Part shown: piece after piece, positions 1-5,746 of the stretch
Layout: each line of letters begins with the position of its first letter
Position numbering within the stretch: the stretch's first letter is position 1
DNA from: Gallionellaceae bacterium
Lineage (GTDB): Bacteria; Pseudomonadota; Gammaproteobacteria; Burkholderiales; Gallionellaceae
Direction: 5' to 3'
Length of the DNA: 6,134 nucleotides
Assembly (NCBI GenBank): GCA_030690855.1
Contig: JAUYFR010000137.1
Span: 1 to 6,134 of the forward strand
Notes under the pieces: model-generated
Told to the model about the DNA's origin: nothing
What the model saw: only the letters and a program-made list of their open reading frames with translations
Databases searched by the model: none
Position numbers and translations under genes: made by a program

Positions 1-1715
1 CAGGGATCAAAGCTATGAATGGTGCGCAGGATTTCGATGGGTTGTTTTACGTCCTGCAACTTATGGCCTTTTAGTGCAGCTTCGTAAGGGCCTTGATTGC
101 CCTGCGCGTCGCGCGGCCCAGCATTCCAAGTGCTCGGCACAATGGCTTGGTAGTTACTAATCTTTTGGTCGTCGATGACAATCCAATGCGAAAGTCCGCC
201 ACGTGGCGCTTCCATTACACCCACTCCCTGAGCATGACTTGGCCAAGTAGCCGGATCCCATTTGCTTTCATTGAATGTTTTAACGTCGCCCGCTTTTATG
301 TTGGCAACGAGTTGGTTGTACCAGCCTTGCATCTGATCTGCGATTAGCTTTGTTTCAAGTGTGCGTGCTGCGGTTCTGCCCATTGTTGAAAAAAGCGCCT
401 GCACGGGCAGATCGAGTTTTTTCAATGTCATACCGACTAACTCTTTGGTTTGCTCATGGCCCGAGGCGTGCATCATCAGCACGCGCGCCAACGGACCGAC
501 CTCAACCGCTTTGCCTTTCCAGCGAGGTGACTTCATCCACGAGTAATCTTTGTCCACATCCAGCTGTTGATAAGGCGGCTTAGGTCCGGTGTAATCGAGT
601 TTAGTTTCGCCCTTGTAAGGATGCAGCCCTTTCTCTTTACCGACTGAGTATTCGTACCAAGCATGGCTAACGAACTCTTCAATTTCACTTTCTGCATTGA
701 GGTCGATCGGGTGAATCTTGCTTAGGTCGCGGTCCAAGATTACACCTTGTGGAATCATGTACGAAGAAGGGTCAGACATGCCTTTAGCGGGGAAGTCACC
801 GAAAGTGAGGAAGTTACCCACACCCTCGCCTTGTTTAAACCAATCTTTATAAAAACTGGCGATAGCCAAGGTATCGGGTACATAAACTTGATCGACAAAT
901 TCGCGCATTTGATTGATCGCATTCTGTACGGTTTGCAAGCCTACTGCGTTGAGCGCAGTGCCGGAGTTGCCACCATGAAAGTGCGGCCCGTTACCCTGCC
1001 CCTGATGATTCGGATCTATGCTGATCGCACACGGTACGCCGCCAACCAAAAACATTGGATGCGGATTTTTGCCCCCAAACACAGCATGCAGCTTCACCAC
1101 GTCGCGTTGCCAAGCGAGAGCATCCAGATAATGCGCCACCGCCATCAAGTTAGCTTCGGGCGGCAATTTGTAGGCAGAGTGCCCCCAATAGCCGTTGGCA
1201 AAAATACCTAACTGCCCCGCATCGACAAAACCTTTAAGCTTTTTCTGCACATCGCTGAAATAGCCAGGAGAGGATTTAGCGTAGCCCGAGATACTTTGTG
1301 CCAAAGCCGAAGTCGCCTTTGGGTCGGCCTTGAGTGCAGACACCACATCAACCCAATCCAACGCATGTAAATGATAAAAGTGCATCACGTGATCGTGAAT
1401 ATATTGCGCCCCAATCATCAGGTTGCGAATGAGCTGCGCATTGCTCGGCACTTCAATTTTTAGCGCATTTTCAACTGCGCGCACAGAAGCCAAACCATGC
1501 ACCAAGGTACACACGCCACAGATACGTTGCGCCAAAGCCCAAGCTTCACGGGGGTCACGTCCACGTAGAATAATTTCAATACCACGCACCATTGTTCCTG
1601 CGGAGGAAGCACGAGTGATAAGACCATTACCATCAGTTTCGGCCTCAATGCGAAGGTGCCCTTCAATGCGTGTGACGGGGTCAACAATAACGCGGCGGGA
1701 AGTTTGTTCGTTCAT
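1..1715 (-). CDS. hynL: [NiFe]-hydrogenase large subunit HynL, Isp-type (group 1e); 3' end beyond the window
   Basis: Catalytic subunit of a periplasm-facing [NiFe] hydrogenase (H2 to 2 H+ and 2 e-); it carries the NiFe(CN)2CO site and should be exported with the small subunit. The reading frame is open for 571 residues with no stop. Visible family motifs are TRIEGH at 15-20, the N-terminal nickel motif RICGVC with Cys66 and Cys69, RGIE at 44-47, HALDW with Asp120, and APRG with Pro504 and Arg505, which match conserved residues around the active site. The last complete codons read SFDP, and the next codon begins TG, as expected for the first Cys of the C-terminal DPCxxC motif, so only a short tail including the maturation cleavage site is missing. 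The ATG start at 1715 overlaps the isp2 stop as ATGA and has GAGGA nine bases upstream. Family assignment is firm; the Isp subtype rests on the neighbours. Confidence 0.96.
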   Translation of the reverse strand, partial: MNEQTSRRVIVDPVTRIEGHLRIEAETDGNGLITRASSAGTMVRGIEIILRGRDPREAWALAQRICGVCTLVHGLASVRAVENALKIEVPSNAQLIRNLMIGAQYIHDHVMHFYHLHALDWVDVVSALKADPKATSALAQSISGYAKSSPGYFSDVQKKLKGFVDAGQLGIFANGYWGHSAYKLPPEANLMAVAHYLDALAWQRDVVKLHAVFGGKNPHPMFLVGGVPCAISIDPNHQGQGNGPHFHGGNSGTALNAVGLQTVQNAINQMREFVDQVYVPDTLAIASFYKDWFKQGEGVGNFLTFGDFPAKGMSDPSSYMIPQGVILDRDLSKIHPIDLNAESEIEEFVSHAWYEYSVGKEKGLHPYKGETKLDYTGPKPPYQQLDVDKDYSWMKSPRWKGKAVEVGPLARVLMMHASGHEQTKELVGMTLKKLDLPVQALFSTMGRTAARTLETKLIADQMQGWYNQLVANIKAGDVKTFNESKWDPATWPSHAQGVGVMEAPRGGLSHWIVIDDQKISNYQAIVPSTWNAGPRDAQGNQGPYEAALKGHKLQDVKQPIEILRTIHSFDP

Positions 1716-2980
1716 AGCGCTTTGTCCTCAACTAAATATTCGGCTAGTAGCTCGGTCAGCCCGATCACTTCAACTTTCATGTGATAGTGTTCTAAACTCT
1801 CTTCCATCACGATGCGGCAGTTGGCACAGGCAGTAACTAAAGTTTTCACCCCTGTTGCTTCAATCTGGCCTTTTTTATGCTTGAACACTTCTAGGCGCAA
1901 TGGCTCAGCGCGCGAGTTGGCCGAAACACCGCCACCGCCACCACAACACCAATTCATTTTGCCGGCATCCGGCATCTCACGAAAATCTGCCGCAATGTCG
2001 CCCAAGATGTGACGGGGTTGCTCGATTACTCCACCGCGTCGCGCGATCTGGCATGGGTCGTGATAAGTCAAAGGACGCTTATCTTTGCCGTTCGTTTTAA
2101 GTTTTCCTGCGCTACGCAATTCATCCAACACTTCGAGGATATGCTTCACATCGAAAGTGTAGGCTTTTCCCATCAAGTTAGGCCCTTCCCAGCGCAGTGC
2201 AGTAAACGCATGACCACACTCAGGGCTAATCACGCATTTAACTTTCAACCGCTCTGCCGCAATCACAATACGACTGACAATTTCACGCGCCAAATCTGAA
2301 GCGCCAATTTGAATACCACTGTTAGTCGCTTCGAAAGCATCTTGCGCCAAAGTCCAACTCACTCCGGCTTGCTTAAAAATTCGGCTAAGGGCAGAGAGAT
2401 ATTCAGGAAAGTTGATAATCTCCATTGAAGACATCAACACCAAATAATCCACGCCTGATTTTTCAACCGGCACTTCGATGCCTGTTTCATCCTGCACGTG
2501 TTTGATTTGCGCGAGCACCGCCGGCCACTTGATACCCATCGGGCTACCCAGATTGACGGCACGAGTTGTTGCGCCGACCAAATCTGCTGGCGCATGACCA
2601 GAGGCAGACATCCCTTCACGCATCTTGCGGATCATATAAGTCAGATCATTACCCACTGGACAAACCATCGCGCAACGGCCGCACATCGTGCAACTGTCAT
2701 ACACCAGTGGCTCCCATTCAGCTAACTCTTCATCCGTTATTGGCTTAGAGAGACCCAGCGCTTTACCTAATTTGCCGAGCAAGGTGTATTCCTGTTGCCA
2801 CACACGGCGCAGCGGTTCTAATTTATGAATCGGTGTGTATTTCGCATCGCCCGTTTCGGTATAGAACAAACACGCCTCAGCACACAGGCCACAATGCACG
2901 CAGCTGGAAAAAAAACTGGCGATAGGCGCATCAATGACATCTTTAAAAGAGTTGATGCCTTTTGCTAACGTTGCACTCAT
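1712..2980 (-). CDS. isp2: Isp2, HdrD/DsrK-like iron-sulfur protein of the hydrogenase operon
   Basis: Predicted cytoplasmic electron-transfer protein of 422 residues, related to the HdrD subunit of heterodisulfide reductase, DsrK and GlpC. Two classical [4Fe-4S] motifs lie near the N-terminus: Cys27, 30, 33, 37 (CVHCGLCAEAC) and Cys97, 100, 103, 107 followed by Pro. The C-terminal part has one complete CCG domain: Cys310 (HDPC), Cys345-Cys346 in WCCGGGGG, and Cys385/Cys388 (CANC). The position expected for a first CCG domain is degenerate, with only Cys249 and Cys255 (SPECGH) left. It lies between isp1 and hynL, as in Thiocapsa hynS-isp1-isp2-hynL. There are two adjacent ATGs at 2983 and 2980; the second is chosen because GGAGG lies four bases before it and only one base before the first. 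The role, passing electrons between H2 and a thiol, sulfur or quinone partner through Isp1, is inferred from the family. Confidence 0.92.
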   Translation of the reverse strand: MSATLAKGINSFKDVIDAPIASFFSSCVHCGLCAEACLFYTETGDAKYTPIHKLEPLRRVWQQEYTLLGKLGKALGLSKPITDEELAEWEPLVYDSCTMCGRCAMVCPVGNDLTYMIRKMREGMSASGHAPADLVGATTRAVNLGSPMGIKWPAVLAQIKHVQDETGIEVPVEKSGVDYLVLMSSMEIINFPEYLSALSRIFKQAGVSWTLAQDAFEATNSGIQIGASDLAREIVSRIVIAAERLKVKCVISPECGHAFTALRWEGPNLMGKAYTFDVKHILEVLDELRSAGKLKTNGKDKRPLTYHDPCQIARRGGVIEQPRHILGDIAADFREMPDAGKMNWCCGGGGGVSANSRAEPLRLEVFKHKKGQIEATGVKTLVTACANCRIVMEESLEHYHMKVEVIGLTELLAEYLVEDKAL

Positions 2981-2983
2981 CAT

Positions 2984-2990
2984 TCCTCCC
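2984..2990 (-). promoter_or_regulatory. Ribosome binding site of isp2 that decides between tandem ATGs
   Basis: GGGAGGA sits in the nine-base gap between the isp1 TAA stop and the ATGATG of isp2. Spacing from GGAGG is one base to the first ATG and four to the second, which favours the second ATG at 2980. Confidence 0.7.
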
Positions 2991-2992
2991 GA

Positions 2993-3652
2993 TTAAGAAG
3001 CGACACCCTTGCGTCCGAATATATCGCCGTTATACCAACGCGAAATAAACACGGAGAAGGTGTGAAAAAGTTTGGTGAATGGCAGCAACACGAGTAACAA
3101 TTCGACTGAGAAAATATGCAGCGCCAACATCAAAGTGTATTCAAACATTAAGTGGTGATAAGCCATATAGCCTGTTAACAAAGGCAACAAGGTCGCCGCC
3201 CAAGCTAAATAATCACCAAAGCCAGATAACATTCGTTTCACTGGATTATTCAAGCGATGCGCAAGCAACACACCCAATGCCAAGATAGATGCGACCACTA
3301 ATGCATCGACTAAGGCACTCGGCAAGCTCGCCCAACCAAAGCCGAAAAAACTGCGAAAAAACTCAATATGGGGGGCAAACAAAAAGATCACCGCGAGCAA
3401 GCCCACATGAAAAATATAACCCGCAATATAAGTCACCGGTTCGCGTTTCAACATTCCCTCGGGCGGCAGTGAGCGCGTGAACATCGTTCTCCAGCCATTG
3501 CCGCAACTATTGCTGCGAGGCTTTGCTAAATCCGCTTTGCGACCCAAGCCAAAAATCTCAAATAGCCGCAAGGTAATACCCAACACGAAAATCACCAGCG
3601 CCCAATTAAGCGCTGTACCCCGTGCGAAAGTTAACAGATCGAGGTGGTTCAT
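2993..3652 (-). CDS. isp1: Isp1, cytochrome b-like membrane subunit (NarI/HdrE/DsrM type)
   Basis: Integral membrane protein of 219 residues with about five hydrophobic helices, near residues 14-36, 75-97, 110-132, 146-165 and 172-195. This matches the five-helix nitrate-reductase gamma-like cytochromes b (NarI, DsrM, HdrE). Histidines suited to bind haem b occur in or beside the helices: His82 (helix 2), His132, His166/His167, His179 (helix 5) and His197; which of them pair cannot be decided here. The charged segment at about 37-72, which contains Cys50, should lie outside the membrane between helices 1 and 2. The ATG start overlaps the hynS stop as ATGA, with GGAGG four bases upstream, so translation is probably coupled. 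In this operon type it is expected to carry electrons across the membrane between the periplasmic HynSL heterodimer and cytoplasmic Isp2. The family is clear from length, topology and context. Confidence 0.9.
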   Translation of the reverse strand: MNHLDLLTFARGTALNWALVIFVLGITLRLFEIFGLGRKADLAKPRSNSCGNGWRTMFTRSLPPEGMLKREPVTYIAGYIFHVGLLAVIFLFAPHIEFFRSFFGFGWASLPSALVDALVVASILALGVLLAHRLNNPVKRMLSGFGDYLAWAATLLPLLTGYMAYHHLMFEYTLMLALHIFSVELLLVLLPFTKLFHTFSVFISRWYNGDIFGRKGVAS

Positions 3653-4749
3653 TTTTCCTCCCGCGTTAGTTCTTGCACAGTCACTTTGCTGTGCGCCGCT
3701 TTCGCCGCTGATTTAATCGAGCGGTTATGCCAAGTGATCACCGCACCCGCCGCCGCCCCGCCTAACATCGCTGTTGTCGCTGAGGCTGGCATAGAGAGCG
3801 CTTGATAGAGTGGCCCTGCATCCCAGAAATTCGGCTCCGAGCAACCGATGCAACCATGTCCCGATTGAATTGGGAAACTAGTGCCATCGTTCCACTTCGT
3901 AGTAGCGCAAGCGTTATAGGTCACCGGTCCTTTACAACCAAGCTTAAATAAGCACCAGCCTTTACGCGCGGCTTCATCATCAAAGGTCTGCGCAAATTTT
4001 CCTTGATCATAGAAAGGACGGCGATAGCAACGGTCGTGAATCGTTTCACCATAAAAAGATTTTGGCCGCCCTAGATTATCCAGCTCAGGAATATTGCCAA
4101 AGGTTAAAAAGTGCGCCAGTACGCCGGTCATTACCACTGGAATGGGTGGGCAACCGGGCACATTGATAATCGGTTTATCTTTGATGATGTCGCCCACGGA
4201 GACAGCACCCGTAGGATTCGGATCTGCTTTCGGAATACCACCGTAAGTTGCGCAGGTTCCCACCGCCACAATCGCTGCGGCACCTTTCGCGGTCTCCACC
4301 AACATGTCGTAATTACTCATCCCTGCAATGGTTGAATACCCAGGATTGCCCATCGGGATCGAGCCATCCACAATCAACAAATACTTACCTTCGTTTTCTT
4401 TCATCGACTGTGTACGTGAAAGCTCGGCGGCTTCGGCAGAAGCAGCTTGCAAGGTATGGTGGTAATCGAGAGAGATTAAATCGAAGATAAGATTTTCAAG
4501 CGTGGGGGAATGCGAGCGGGTGATAGATTCGGTGCAACCCGTACACTCTTGAAACGAGAGCCAGATCACCGACTGTCGCTTGGCTTTACTGATCGCCGCC
4601 GCCATCACCTCTACCATCGAAGGTGGCAATGCCAACATTGCGGTAATCGCCGTACAAAATTTTAAGAAATCGCGTCGGGTAACGCCTCGTTGCTCAAGCC
4701 CTTCGCCCACTGTTCCTAGCTGACTGTCCTGCTGGTTCGCTTGCTTCAT
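3649..4749 (-). CDS. hynS: [NiFe]-hydrogenase small subunit HynS with Tat signal peptide
   Basis: Electron-transfer subunit of 366 residues. The N-terminus has a twin-arginine signal, TRRDFLKF at 24-31, followed by a hydrophobic stretch, with cleavage likely near 50-56, so the folded HynSL dimer should be exported by Tat. Cluster ligands are all visible: proximal [4Fe-4S] Cys69, Cys72, Cys166, Cys200; distal His238, Cys241, Cys266, Cys272; medial [3Fe-4S] Cys281, Cys300, Cys303 with Pro293 where a fourth Cys would sit. Gly71 and Gly171 occupy the places of the two extra cysteines of oxygen-tolerant enzymes. The C-terminus has a short Ala/Gly-rich hydrophobic segment (about 324-340) followed by basic residues, a possible weak membrane anchor. 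The ATG at 4749 has AGGGG five bases upstream. It is the first gene of the operon, and its stop overlaps the isp1 start. Confidence 0.97.
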   Translation of the reverse strand: MKQANQQDSQLGTVGEGLEQRGVTRRDFLKFCTAITAMLALPPSMVEVMAAAISKAKRQSVIWLSFQECTGCTESITRSHSPTLENLIFDLISLDYHHTLQAASAEAAELSRTQSMKENEGKYLLIVDGSIPMGNPGYSTIAGMSNYDMLVETAKGAAAIVAVGTCATYGGIPKADPNPTGAVSVGDIIKDKPIINVPGCPPIPVVMTGVLAHFLTFGNIPELDNLGRPKSFYGETIHDRCYRRPFYDQGKFAQTFDDEAARKGWCLFKLGCKGPVTYNACATTKWNDGTSFPIQSGHGCIGCSEPNFWDAGPLYQALSMPASATTAMLGGAAAGAVITWHNRSIKSAAKAAHSKVTVQELTREEK

Positions 4750-4905
4750 GTTTACCCCTTGATGGAATTAACGATGCAATCTGTGCTTGATCGTTCTGCG
4801 CGTCTGTCCTATGCCGGTCAACTCATTTAAGCCCTAGCAAATCGCTCGATAATTTCGATCTCTTTGCGGCAAATTTCAGGCATGACTTTGCACAAATCCT
4901 CCCCT
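4750..4905 (-). promoter_or_regulatory. Leader region between vapC and hynS, likely holding the hydrogenase promoter
   Basis: This 156-base gap is the only non-coding DNA directly ahead of the four-gene hydrogenase operon, so a promoter is expected here by position. I see a TTGACC at about 4815-4820 but no convincing -10 at the right distance, no good sigma-54 -24/-12 pair and no clean FNR palindrome. Read-through from vapC, which has the same orientation, is also possible; no terminator hairpin with a T-run is visible after vapC. Its vapC-proximal half is covered by the orphan reading frame described separately. Confidence 0.4.
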
Positions 4906-4940
4906 TCAAGCAGGTAAGATTTTAAATGGGTTGATGATCG
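4827..4940 (-). other. Orphan open frame resembling a protein C-terminus (gene remnant or small ORF)
   Basis: In the +1 frame relative to vapC there is a 37-codon stretch without stops, ending at TAA 4829-4827 and overlapping the last part of vapC. The portion beyond the vapC stop has protein-like composition, with alternating charged and hydrophobic residues (for example EICRKEIEIIERFARA), suggesting a helix. A strong GGGGAGG lies at 4898-4904, just after the vapC stop, but the possible starts fit it badly: TTG at 4895 is two bases away and ATG at 4883 is fourteen bases away, giving 22 or 18 residues. It may be the tail of a gene cut off when vapBC arrived, a very small protein or leader peptide, or chance. 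I do not recognise the sequence. Confidence 0.25.
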
Positions 4941-5322
4941 TCAATTTGCCGCGAATAATTTGGCTGTGTTGCATGTCTTCACTGTAAAGAGTCACGCATG
5001 ATGACGCGAGGGCTGCGGCTAGAATCAAACTATCGTAGGTAGAGTAGCCATACTGTAAAGCAATACTTAAGGAATCATCAAATATCGCTTCGGTAATTAC
5101 GCAAATTTCTACATCACCCCGAAAAGAAGACAATGCACTTTGCACTTGCCCCACAGAAAACCCTAGCTTTCGGCGAGCAACGTAAGCTGTTTCGGCAAGA
5201 ACCTGTGTTGAAATTATGGGGCGAGCTGCAAGTAAAGTTGCCGCGATAAATTTTTTTGGTAGATCATTCCCAAGCGTGTAAAGAACAACGTTGGAATCAA
5301 CGAAAAACTTACCGTCTGGCAT
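4906..5322 (-). CDS. vapC: VapC-type PIN-domain ribonuclease toxin
   Basis: Toxin of a type II toxin-antitoxin pair, 138 residues, the usual size for a single PIN domain. PIN proteins of this kind are Mg2+-dependent endoribonucleases. The acidic residues expected for metal binding are visible: Asp9 in FVDSN, Glu44 in LAETAYVA, Asp97 in STYDSLILAAA and Asp116 in YSEDMQ. The C-terminus ends in an INPF motif common in the family. The frame is open to a TTG at 5340, but the ATG at 5322 is preferred because GAGG lies six bases before it. With this start the gene overlaps the antitoxin frame by 14 bases, typical of coupled toxin-antitoxin translation. All four acidic residues are present, so the toxin looks intact. 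The natural RNA target cannot be told from sequence. The gene lies 156 bases upstream of hynS in the same orientation. Confidence 0.9.
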   Translation of the reverse strand: MPDGKFFVDSNVVLYTLGNDLPKKFIAATLLAARPIISTQVLAETAYVARRKLGFSVGQVQSALSSFRGDVEICVITEAIFDDSLSIALQYGYSTYDSLILAAALASSCVTLYSEDMQHSQIIRGKLTIINPFKILPA

Positions 5323-5542
5323 TAGCTTCCTCGCGATCAAAAACGAAGCCGTTCATGTCAGCGGAGAAAGGCGAGAGTGTCTGCATCATCTCATCTCGCC
5401 GAGCAGTTTGTTCAAGCGACAAGGTGGGCAGTAAAGAAGCTTTATCCTGCGCTTTGAGCGCAGCAACAAAGCTAAGCACCTCTGCTTGATATTTAGCAGG
5501 TAGGCTTTGAACTTCAAGTGAAATCAATTCGGCGTAGCCCAT
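5309..5542 (-). CDS. Antitoxin of the vapBC-like pair, DUF2281-like
   Basis: Small protein of 77 residues directly upstream of the PIN toxin and overlapping its start by 14 bases, so it should be the cognate antitoxin. The N-terminal part (ELISLEVQSLP, then QAEVLSFVAALKAQ) resembles the helical DUF2281 pattern of LP..xQ.EVL.FV..L found in antitoxins paired with PIN toxins. The C-terminal part is charged and probably extended (about 46-77), as expected for the segment that wraps the toxin and blocks its active site. There is no AbrB or ribbon-helix-helix signature that I can see, so its DNA-binding mode is unclear. The frame opens at a TTG at 5548, but the ATG at 5542 has GAGGAG exactly six bases upstream and is preferred. 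The antitoxin role comes mainly from context; the family call is tentative. Confidence 0.8.
   Translation of the reverse strand: MGYAELISLEVQSLPAKYQAEVLSFVAALKAQDKASLLPTLSLEQTARRDEMMQTLSPFSADMNGFVFDREEANARR
5327..5332 (-). promoter_or_regulatory. Ribosome binding site of vapC inside the antitoxin gene
   Basis: GAGGAA lies within the last codons of the antitoxin, four bases before the ATG at 5322 (six from GAGG). It selects this ATG over the TTG at 5340 that would add six residues. Confidence 0.65.
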
Positions 5543-5548
5543 GAACAA

Positions 5549-5554
5549 CTCCTC
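5549..5554 (-). promoter_or_regulatory. Ribosome binding site of the antitoxin gene
   Basis: GAGGAG six bases before the ATG at 5542. The upstream TTG at 5548 directly abuts this site and is therefore an unlikely start. Confidence 0.65.
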
Positions 5555-5564
5555 AATAACTGCC

Positions 5565-5581
5565 TATATAACTTCCAAGTT
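5565..5581 (-). promoter_or_regulatory. Candidate -10 box and operator palindrome of the toxin-antitoxin operon
   Basis: The 12-base perfect palindrome AACTTCCAAGTT, read with its two-base centre (5570-5581), abuts and shares one base with a TATATA at 5565-5570 that could serve as a -10 box for the antitoxin gene. The start of transcription would fall about 7 bases further on, giving a short leader with the ribosome site. No good -35 hexamer is seen at 16-18 bases, which may mean a weak or activator-dependent promoter, or that the -10 is wrong. Toxin-antitoxin complexes commonly repress their own promoter through such palindromes; here that is inference. Confidence 0.4.
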
Positions 5582-5606
5582 GAATGAAAGGAAAGTTAAC
5601 TAAGCG

Positions 5607-5638
5607 CATTGCAACAGAAAATTTCATGCTGCGCAATG
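5607..5638. repeat. Weak inverted repeat CATTGC / GCAATG
   Basis: Six-base arms at 5607-5612 and 5633-5638 are separated by 20 bases in the intergenic stretch upstream of the antitoxin. The arms do not extend and there is no T-run, so it is not a convincing terminator; it may be chance. Confidence 0.2.
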
Positions 5639-5685
5639 TTGATTACGTTACGTCAGTCGTTTAGAAAGCAACACGATGCCGCCCC

Positions 5686-5708
5686 AGCTACAGAAAACCC
5701 CCGTAGCT
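5686..5708. repeat. Hairpin AGCTAC / GTAGCT after the right-edge gene
   Basis: Perfect six-base arms at 5686-5691 and 5703-5708 enclose an 11-base loop, 39 bases past the stop of the gene ending at 5747. On the minus strand it is followed by GGGGCGGC and not by a T-run, so it does not look like a classical intrinsic terminator, though it could protect a 3' end. The rest of 5543-5746 holds nothing else I can name. Confidence 0.3.
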
Positions 5709-5746
5709 TTGTCACAATGAACGCAATTTATCAATCTACCCCCCGA

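Noticed and set aside
93..1836. Open frames on the plus strand opposite hynL and isp2
   Set aside because: They are antisense shadows of a continuous frame carrying conserved hydrogenase motifs; their translations look like no protein family.
2908..2915. Run of eight A (T on the coding strand) in isp2, a possible slippage or frameshift site
   Set aside because: The frame is correct on both sides with all iron-sulfur cysteines in phase, so no programmed shift is needed.
851..2925. A 15-base direct repeat (AAAAACTGGCGATAG) at 851-865 and 2911-2925
   Set aside because: Both copies encode the same short peptide motif (IASF) inside hynL and isp2, and identity ends at once outside; coincidence is the simplest reading.
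4770..4800. GCAC...TTGC resembling a sigma-54 promoter before hynS
   Set aside because: The spacing between the two halves is two bases too short and the -24 GG is missing.
4750..4800. TTGAT/ATCAA half-sites that might form an FNR box
   Set aside because: Only half-sites occur; no pair has the four-base spacing with an acceptable second half.
5323..5340. TTG start giving a longer VapC
   Set aside because: The ATG at 5322 has a well-spaced ribosome site and the PIN domain starts just after it.
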